Positions 58,818 through 64,000 of a stretch of DNA of 64,000 nt are shown here, in pieces; the stretch's first letter is position 1; every line of letters begins with the position of its first letter. Where the stretch lies: the NCBI GenBank assembly GCA_005116955.1, contig SWDI01000003.1, positions 351,945-415,944 of the forward strand. The letters run 5' to 3'. This DNA is from Nitrospira sp. Its GTDB lineage: Bacteria; Nitrospirota; Nitrospiria; Nitrospirales; Nitrospiraceae. The notes beneath the pieces were generated by a model. The model had not been told where the DNA came from and ran no database searches. It saw nothing but the letters and a program-made list of their open reading frames with translations. The translations under genes were made by a program, and so were the position numbers.

Positions 58818-60014
58818 TTAGGCGCGGGCAAGTTTGGTTGCCCTTCGCAATTGCCCTACAGGCAACGATCTCGCGGCCACATGACCTGCACGAATGGCTT
58901 GATTGTGCGACTTGCCTTGCTGGCGTTTCTTTTCATAGTAGCGTTGCGATTCCGGGATCTGCTTGCGATGCCGATCCACGGCGATCATCATGGCGGCCTT
59001 CGCGCGGACGTTGACCTGTTTCGGCGGCTTGGAGCTGTGGCGTGTGCCAGAACTGTTGTCCAAGGTGGCCATGCCGAGATACAACGCTAGACTGCTTTCC
59101 TGCTGGAAGCGTGTCACCGTCCCGATCTCCCCCGCGAGCTCGGCGGTGCAGATCGGGCCAAATCCCGGGAGCGAGGCGACCGTCGTGGCGATCGTGGACT
59201 CCTGCGCGACCTGATGCATCGTCGTCTCCAAGGCCGCGATCTGTGCATCGAGGTCCAGCACCCGCTGGGCATCCTCCTGGATCATGGCCCCGACCCACTC
59301 CACCTCCGGACTCCACTGGGCCTGTGGCTGCCAGTCCTGAATGATGCGCGCATACGCTCGCCCCACACAGGGGATGTTCAAGAGGGTCGTTTTGCGAAGG
59401 CGCGTCAGTTGCGGAAGCGTGTCCGCACTGACCAACAAGTGCAGGAACCACTGGTTGCCGACTTCCCGCGTGAGATCGAGCAATCCTGGACAGACTGCCT
59501 GGAGATCGGCTTGGAGCGTATTCAAGACCCGGACTCGTTCGTTCACCAGCCGCCGGCGCCGTCGTGTCAGCCGCTTCAAGCGCGCATTCGCCGCCGGCAC
59601 TACGCCAACTTCCTGTAACACGGCTTTGGCTACCGGAAGATGCTCCCGCAGTTGAAACAACTCAAGCCCCTTGCGCGCATCCAGCCGATCGGTCTTGGCG
59701 GCCCCCGGAAAGATCTCTTTGAACCGGGCCAACTTGAGATTATTGATATTGTAGAGCCGATATCCGCGTGCCTGAATCAGCTGATCCAACGGTCGCGCAT
59801 ACCCATTATAGCCTTCCATCGCGACAGCGACTGGCCCTGGGTAGTGTTGGTGATAGGTCTCGATGCGGGCGAAGAAGTGGGCAAAGCCTTCTGGGTGATG
59901 CGTGATTGCAAATTCTTCCAGCACGTCACCACTCGACAGCCCGATGGCGACATGGTGTCGTCGGGCACCCACATCTACACTAACTCGCAGTTCGACGGTT
60001 GATGTTGTGGCCAC
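58818..60014 (-). mobile_element. IS110-family transposase (recombinase) gene
   Basis: A 398-residue DEDD-type transposase of the IS110 family. The N-terminal RuvC-like part has 'VSVDVGARRHHVAIGL' (first D) and 'VAVAMEGYNGYARPL' (E). The later DEDD residues are in 'AAKTDRLDARKGLEL'. The C-terminal part has 'VASLPGFGPICTAELAGEIG' and 'ALYLGMATLDNSSGTRHS' with the serine motif expected near 'NSSGTRHS'. IS110 enzymes use a bridge RNA to choose target and donor. Starts GTG at 60014 with GAGGAGGG upstream. Boundaries of the element are not determined; IS110 leaves no terminal inverted repeats. Confidence 0.9.
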
Positions 60015-60204
60015 GTGACCCTCCTCTTGTAGATCGGTGAGGCATCATCCCTCGGTCTCGTCTACAGTCAGAGCCACGTCTTCTGGGCAGAAGATGGCAC
60101 CATCCCGGTCGACCCCTCGGATGATGCAGGTGACGGAGGCGGCATTTCAGGCAGAGTGTGCCTGACGACACAGGCCACGGACCCCACGAGCCACACCTCC
60201 GTCA
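60015..60204 (-). ncRNA. Possible bridge RNA region of the IS110 element
   Basis: In IS110-group elements the non-coding left end ahead of the transposase gene encodes the bridge RNA. Here about 190 non-coding bases precede the gene. They hold a 9-base inverted repeat (TGACGGAGG at 60131 and CCTCCGTCA at 60196) around an inner hairpin (CAGGCA / TGCCTG). A TATACG-like -10 box sits at 60211-60216. The guide loops were not identified; this is structural inference. Confidence 0.35.
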
Positions 60205-60439
60205 GAAGCCCGTATACCGGAAACATACTGCTCTGTCACCTACAAATTCCCATGGTAGACCCCAATGTAGATACGGACGCGCGCAGTCGAGGATCGACCA
60301 GGCCGCACTCGTGGAGCGAGCGAGCTTGGAAGGGCCATTATGGTGTTCGTTTGATCGGTGCTGCGGCGATAAAGGAATCCCGACTCTTTTTCGCATTTCA
60401 AAAATTGGTGAGTTGATGCCACAGAAAAGGTAGTTTCGT

Positions 60440-61084
60440 TTACTTACGGCGATGCAGCGAAGAGTCTGCGCAATGCTTTTGAATTGCGGAAATCAACAAT
60501 AGACACACGCTTCTTATCTGCTCGATGATGTGGAGAATGTCCGAACGTGAGAAGCGACGCCCGACGTTCTCTGCGGTTTCTCTTCCATGTGAGATTGCGT
60601 TCCTATGGTCAACAACTTCATCTATTCTGTGCAAATGACGATTGCGTTGTGCAGGAGTTCGTTTGATGCCAAGTACGTCAAATATCAGCTGCAAATGTGA
60701 ATGGCGGAAATGACTCCCGTCATACGGGAATACGGTATTTCCTACGCTAGCAAAATTGTCAGAAAAGACCTGATTGAATAATTTTAGCCGTCGATCCCAG
60801 ACATCTTTGGGGGTGCAGTCCCGCAGGGATGTAAGTTCAGAGTCTAAAAATAGAGCCATTAATGAGGGAGTTAAGTCTTTTTTGGAGTGATTATGAGAGA
60901 CAAGAACGTCTATGGCAGTTTGAACTACTGTGCAAACAGTATATTCGTAAACAGAATACATTTGCACAAAGGCCAACCCTTTAGCGATCTGTGCTGCGTC
61001 CCCTTTCAATCCGTGCGCAGCTTTAAAAAAGGATTCAATCCCAGTAAAGCGATCTATGACCTCAGCTCGCAGGGGATCGAACAT
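60440..61084 (-). CDS. HEPN-domain protein (MAE_28990-like), putative RNase
   Basis: A 214-residue helical protein. The motif 'VDHRNAISHGRE' near residues 175-186 has R-N-A-I-S-H, the R-x4-6-H signature of HEPN ribonucleases, in the expected place after 'RIDEVVDH'. Preceding helices ('YSVYEYTVCTVVQTAIDVLVSH') fit the family's first helices. It starts (ATG 61084) 23 bases inside the end of the DUF262 gene, so the two are translationally coupled. HEPN proteins beside DUF262 proteins are known in defence islands. Toxic RNase activity is likely but unproven. Confidence 0.75.
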   Translation of the reverse strand: MFDPLRAEVIDRFTGIESFFKAAHGLKGDAAQIAKGLAFVQMYSVYEYTVCTVVQTAIDVLVSHNHSKKDLTPSLMALFLDSELTSLRDCTPKDVWDRRLKLFNQVFSDNFASVGNTVFPYDGSHFRHSHLQLIFDVLGIKRTPAQRNRHLHRIDEVVDHRNAISHGRETAENVGRRFSRSDILHIIEQIRSVCLLLISAIQKHCADSSLHRRK

Positions 61085-62156
61085 ATTCTTTCCCAGCAAA
61101 ATGATCCCTGCAGAACTCAATCCGTCCCTTAACAGCAGACCTGTCGTTTGTAGCTCCTGTTGTAAAGCTGCGCAGTGTATCCGACGCCATCCATGAATCT
61201 AAATTCTTGATGACAAGGTGGTTCACTGTTCGAAGTGCGAGCGCCGCCCCAACTGTTATTCCTTCGTAGAGGTTCAGGGGGGTAGTTCCCTTTCGGCCTG
61301 GTCGGCTAAGGCCATCGGGGAAAGCTTTTGCGAGTTCTGCAAATGTGGCGTTAAATATTTTCTCTTTCTTTTTGTAGTCGAAGTTCTTGGAAGCCTCTGA
61401 CATATAATCATTCAGGAACGAACTGACGCCGTGGTCAAATTCTTTGTATCGGTCAAGAAATGCGAAGAATCTCAGGACGCACTCCTCCGCAGTTCCATCT
61501 TTTTGCTGCAGCTGTGTAAGCTTAACAACTGTTTTGAAGTCGGCAGAATTAGCTAATGTCTCCAGCCTTTCAGCAAAGTCGCCTCGGTAGACGCAGTCTC
61601 GAATCTCTTGTGGGGTTAGGGCAACACCGCCAGTGTTCAGGCGCTCAAATAAATCATATCGAACTACACTATCGCTCTTGTCATTAAGAGTGATTACCTT
61701 TAATGGCCTGGTCCGAAAGTGAAGCTGTATGTTAGCCGGAAGGTCTTCATATCGTAGCCCCTCAAATTCTGTGAGCTTCTGTAGATCGGTCAAAACTAAT
61801 GCGTCCCCAACGCCTAACTTTTTCCGGGTCGCTGTAGCGCCAGCGAATTTGACAAGGGAGCTCAGTCGTTGAACTCCATCTACAACTTCCCAAGAATTGT
61901 CTTGGTTTGTTGCCATGAAAAGACTTGGGACTGGAATGCCTAGCAAGACAGACTCAATTAGCTGAGAGCATCGTTTAGGGTCCCATCTGAATTGTCGTTG
62001 ATAAGCTGGGGCAACCCAGATTTGCCCTTCATCAACCATTGCCAATAGCTGTTGTAGATGAATGTCGAAGGTGTCGAAATCTACTGTTCTGCGCTGCTCT
62101 TTTAATTGTTGATCGAGCTTCAACTGCTGTTGAGTGTTCTCTTTGAGGCTGGACAT
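61062..62156 (-). CDS. DUF262 (GmrS-type, ParB-like) protein
   Basis: A 364-residue protein whose first half carries the DUF262 signature: 'WVAPAYQRQFRWDPKRCSQLIESVLLGIPVPSLFMA', then 'WEVVDGVQRLSSLVKFAG', the DGQR-type nucleotide motif. DUF262 proteins resemble the GmrS part of the GmrSD type IV restriction system and have ParB-like nucleotide-binding folds. A GmrD HNH domain (DUF1524) is absent; instead a HEPN gene follows. The start is the ATG at 62156. Probably the sensor/regulator of a two-gene defence pair. Confidence 0.82.
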   Translation of the reverse strand: MSSLKENTQQQLKLDQQLKEQRRTVDFDTFDIHLQQLLAMVDEGQIWVAPAYQRQFRWDPKRCSQLIESVLLGIPVPSLFMATNQDNSWEVVDGVQRLSSLVKFAGATATRKKLGVGDALVLTDLQKLTEFEGLRYEDLPANIQLHFRTRPLKVITLNDKSDSVVRYDLFERLNTGGVALTPQEIRDCVYRGDFAERLETLANSADFKTVVKLTQLQQKDGTAEECVLRFFAFLDRYKEFDHGVSSFLNDYMSEASKNFDYKKKEKIFNATFAELAKAFPDGLSRPGRKGTTPLNLYEGITVGAALALRTVNHLVIKNLDSWMASDTLRSFTTGATNDRSAVKGRIEFCRDHFAGKEYVRSPAS

Positions 62157-62321
62157 ATTTACCCCACTCTTCGTGTATTTAGAGTCCCAGATGGTAGCCG
62201 TTGTTCCCAACTTACTCAAGTTGTTACATTCTTTCCAGGCTCTAGAAAACAGAAAAAGAGGGTTCAAAACAGCAACATTCTGCATTTCTGTTTGCCGTGT
62301 CAGCGCGTGTATCGGCGCTGG

Positions 62322-63122
62322 CTAGTCTTTACTGCGGCTGCCCAAGAACGTGACGACGTGACCTCGGAGCGCGGCAACGAATCGCTGAAAGTTGAGGTCT
62401 TCTGCCGGCTGTGTGATTTTTGTCTTTGGTGAGTTGGTGGCCAGCATGAAACAGGCTGCGGTATACAGCCGCTCCAGCACCAGACGGCGACACAGAAGTT
62501 CGTAGCGCTTGCTGTAGGAGACGCCTTTGTACCGCCGGAGGGCTGCTGTATCCTGGAAATGTGCTTCGCCACGGAACTCAGGGTCTACTTGGAAGTATGG
62601 TTCCTTGTTGGCAACAGGGATTTTGACATTGTCACGATCCTCTAAGAGGAACAGATAGCCAAGAAATGGAGGAGGCGCTTGACCAAAGCGGCCTTCTCGG
62701 AAAGCCGTCCAAATATCTTTGGCGCTGCCCACCGCTTCTTCCGAACGATTGTTTACATTGTTGCCGATCGATTTGCCGGCTTGGGACTTAAACTCCATCG
62801 CTAAGACCAATGCGCCGTTGGAAACGACGATGAGATCCCACTTTTTTGTGGCTCTGAAGTACCCCGGGAGCTCAAGCGCGGTCCTTGTGCGGATATCGAC
62901 CTGATTCAATCCGGCTTCGCAGAGAATGTCCGAAACCAAGACTTCCAGGGCACCCATCTGAGTGCCTCCTGTGACTTCGCCTCTGGTGCCGGCATCGATT
63001 TTCCCTGACTGAACCTGCTTCTCTTTATTTTTCCTGCGGGCGTTCCAATAGCCTTGGACGGCGGCTTGCAATCTCTTGTCAATGTTCAAGCGCGGCCTCC
63101 AACGTGCGAGCGGTGACTCCAT
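62322..63122 (-). CDS. PaeR7I/XhoI-type restriction endonuclease
   Basis: A 266-residue enzyme like PaeR7I/XhoI: 'AVQGYWNARRKNKEKQ', 'GTRGEVTGGTQMGALEVLVSDIL', 'ALELPGYFRATKKWDLIVV' and 'LAMEFKSQAGKSIGNNVNNR'. The D of 'WDLIVV' and the E-x-K of 'MEFKSQ' make the PD-(D/E)xK site. The family cuts CTCGAG; this specificity is inferred. It begins 44 bases within the end of the methylase gene, on the same strand, a normal layout for these R-M systems. Confidence 0.87.
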   Translation of the reverse strand: MESPLARWRPRLNIDKRLQAAVQGYWNARRKNKEKQVQSGKIDAGTRGEVTGGTQMGALEVLVSDILCEAGLNQVDIRTRTALELPGYFRATKKWDLIVVSNGALVLAMEFKSQAGKSIGNNVNNRSEEAVGSAKDIWTAFREGRFGQAPPPFLGYLFLLEDRDNVKIPVANKEPYFQVDPEFRGEAHFQDTAALRRYKGVSYSKRYELLCRRLVLERLYTAACFMLATNSPKTKITQPAEDLNFQRFVAALRGHVVTFLGSRSKD

Positions 63123-64000
63123 AGAGGTCCAATGCCGCTTGGGTCGCGCGAGGCCTATCCCGCAGACGGAAGGCGTCTCTCAATTCATGTGACTGGATCT
63201 TGGACAAGGACTTTGGCGCAGGGACTCGAATACGCCGTAGGTATTGCGCTTGGAAGCGCAAGTAGCCGCCTCGCATGCGGACTCCATAGGATTCGACAAA
63301 AAACTGTCCCACCTTCGACAACAGGAGGCCGCCGAGTACTTCCAGGTCCCACTCCTCCGACTGAATGAAATACAGATTGTGGTGAGGATATGTTTCGCCA
63401 CGATCTAAGACCGGTTCGAGGGTGCTTTTGATATCCGGAATATACAGTTTGTGGGTGTGAGTGAGCGTGTGGTTAACGCGGTCGATCGTCTTATACCATT
63501 TGTCGACGCTTTTCTCCGCAGTGTGGCGTTTCTTCAGGGCTTCGGCATGCCGCTCGTAGTAGGCCTGCAACTTAGGATAGGTCTTCAGATTGACCAGCCC
63601 ATCGTGGTTCCATGGATTCACGAGATAGTGTCCGGACCACCGTACCGTTCCGTCCGTCAGATCTTTCGCAAGTGCAAGCTTCAGCAGGCGGGGAGGTTCC
63701 ACCAGGTCCGCATCTGTTGTGATGTAGACTCGATCGTTCCCAGTAGCCACGCCGATCCCGACCTTGGCATTCATTTCAAGGGGAGAAAACTGATCTTCCA
63801 GTTGTCGAAGGAGTGCCAGTTGTTCCGGCGAATGGCAGGGCCAGGGGTCTGATCCTTTGAACCATGTATGTACGACGGCTCGATGGATGCCCTGGGGCAG
63901 GATGGTTTGGCTGGTTGTCTGGAGCGTTGTTGCCAATTCTCCTGGTTGAACATTTTCAGCATCCTGATCGGCGTTTGCCACAATGGTGGATTGCTGTTTT
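63079..64000 (-). CDS. Partial DNA methyltransferase of the R-M system (C-terminal part)
   Basis: At least 306 codons, open to the right edge of the window, so only the C-terminal part is seen. It shows the target-recognition half of PaeR7I-type adenine methylases: 'VGIGVATGNDRVYITTDADLVE', 'YLVNPWNHDGLVNLKTYPKLQAYYERH', 'KRHTAEKSVDKWYKTIDRVN' and 'VESYGVRMRGGYLRFQAQYLRRIRVP'. The catalytic NPPY motif must lie beyond the window. It protects the host at the same site as the nuclease encoded next to it. Confidence 0.8.
   Translation of the reverse strand, partial: KQQSTIVANADQDAENVQPGELATTLQTTSQTILPQGIHRAVVHTWFKGSDPWPCHSPEQLALLRQLEDQFSPLEMNAKVGIGVATGNDRVYITTDADLVEPPRLLKLALAKDLTDGTVRWSGHYLVNPWNHDGLVNLKTYPKLQAYYERHAEALKKRHTAEKSVDKWYKTIDRVNHTLTHTHKLYIPDIKSTLEPVLDRGETYPHHNLYFIQSEEWDLEVLGGLLLSKVGQFFVESYGVRMRGGYLRFQAQYLRRIRVPAPKSLSKIQSHELRDAFRLRDRPRATQAALDLYGVTARTLEAALEH

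Noticed and set aside
60202..60422. Short frames between the IS110 element and the HEPN gene
   Set aside because: Overlapping frames on both strands without ribosome binding sites; probably element flank.
1..64000. CRISPR arrays, tRNA and rRNA genes
   Set aside because: No regular short direct repeats with unique spacers, no convincing cloverleaf with a T-loop GGTTCGA pattern, and no rRNA-like conserved stretches were found by eye; a covariance search would be decisive.

Overview
The window looks like part of the chromosome of a Nitrospira-type nitrite oxidiser, or a close relative in the phylum Nitrospirota. The argument is gene content. There are two exported haem-binding gamma-type subunits of the type II DMSO-reductase family (resembling NxrC and the ethylbenzene dehydrogenase gamma subunit), a TorD/NarJ-like chaperone, a multi-cluster ferredoxin, two pentahaem cytochromes c and a TatA. 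There is also a Pup/UBact ubiquitin-like gene, which is rare outside actinobacteria but reported from Nitrospirota. The genus is an inference. No rRNA, tRNA, CRISPR array or catalytic nxrA/nxrB gene was seen.

Layout. 0.7-3.3 kb: a thioredoxin-like protein, a SIMPL-domain protein and a HicA/HicB toxin-antitoxin pair. 3.6-8.8 kb: one 1,723-residue protein with a nuclease-like N-terminus, a P-loop ATPase and a very long C-terminus, with the architecture of a STAND/Avs-like defence protein. 8.8-24.1 kb: a nitrite-oxidoreductase-satellite locus, nearly all on the plus strand after a divergent WD40 gene, punctuated by a family of long inverted-repeat elements in the gaps. 24.3-29.1 kb: accessory genes (DUF4160/DUF2442 pair, AIPR-type abortive-infection protein, methyltransferase, exported sugar dehydrogenase). 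29.4-38.1 kb: core functions (H+-pyrophosphatase, Pup, RecJ, Rel/SpoT, DUF192, exported flavodoxin, BFD-like ferredoxin, staphylococcal-nuclease-like protein).

38.1-40.3 kb reads as an integron-type gene-cassette array without an integrase. Three small plus-strand genes each end with their stop codon inside a GCCTAR box, attC-like sites lie between them, and a gene-less repeat cassette recurs. 40.5-43.9 kb: a small membrane protein, an ankyrin remnant, and a coupled pair of exported beta-rich proteins (IPT/TIG and Ycf48-like). 43.9-46.1 kb: a three-gene signalling operon (HD-GYP-type N-domain protein, HDOD, degenerate GGDEF). 46.3-54.7 kb: a minus-strand housekeeping run, ridA, deoB, deoC, mltG, ruvX, alaS, recX, recA.

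54.8-64 kb is a defence and mobile-element island. It holds a PilZ protein, a DUF433 antitoxin broken by a stop codon, two Phd/RelE-type toxin-antitoxin pairs in opposite orientations, a DUF3800 protein, a 33-residue membrane peptide, and an IS110-family element with a possible bridge-RNA region. It ends with a DUF262 + HEPN gene pair and a PaeR7I/XhoI-type restriction-modification pair whose methylase runs off the end of the window.

The best candidates for something new are the giant nuclease-ATPase, the integrase-less cassette array with a HEPN-like cassette, and the satellite locus (including a conserved-looking HExxH protein and a gamma subunit that seems to lack the usual lysine haem ligand).
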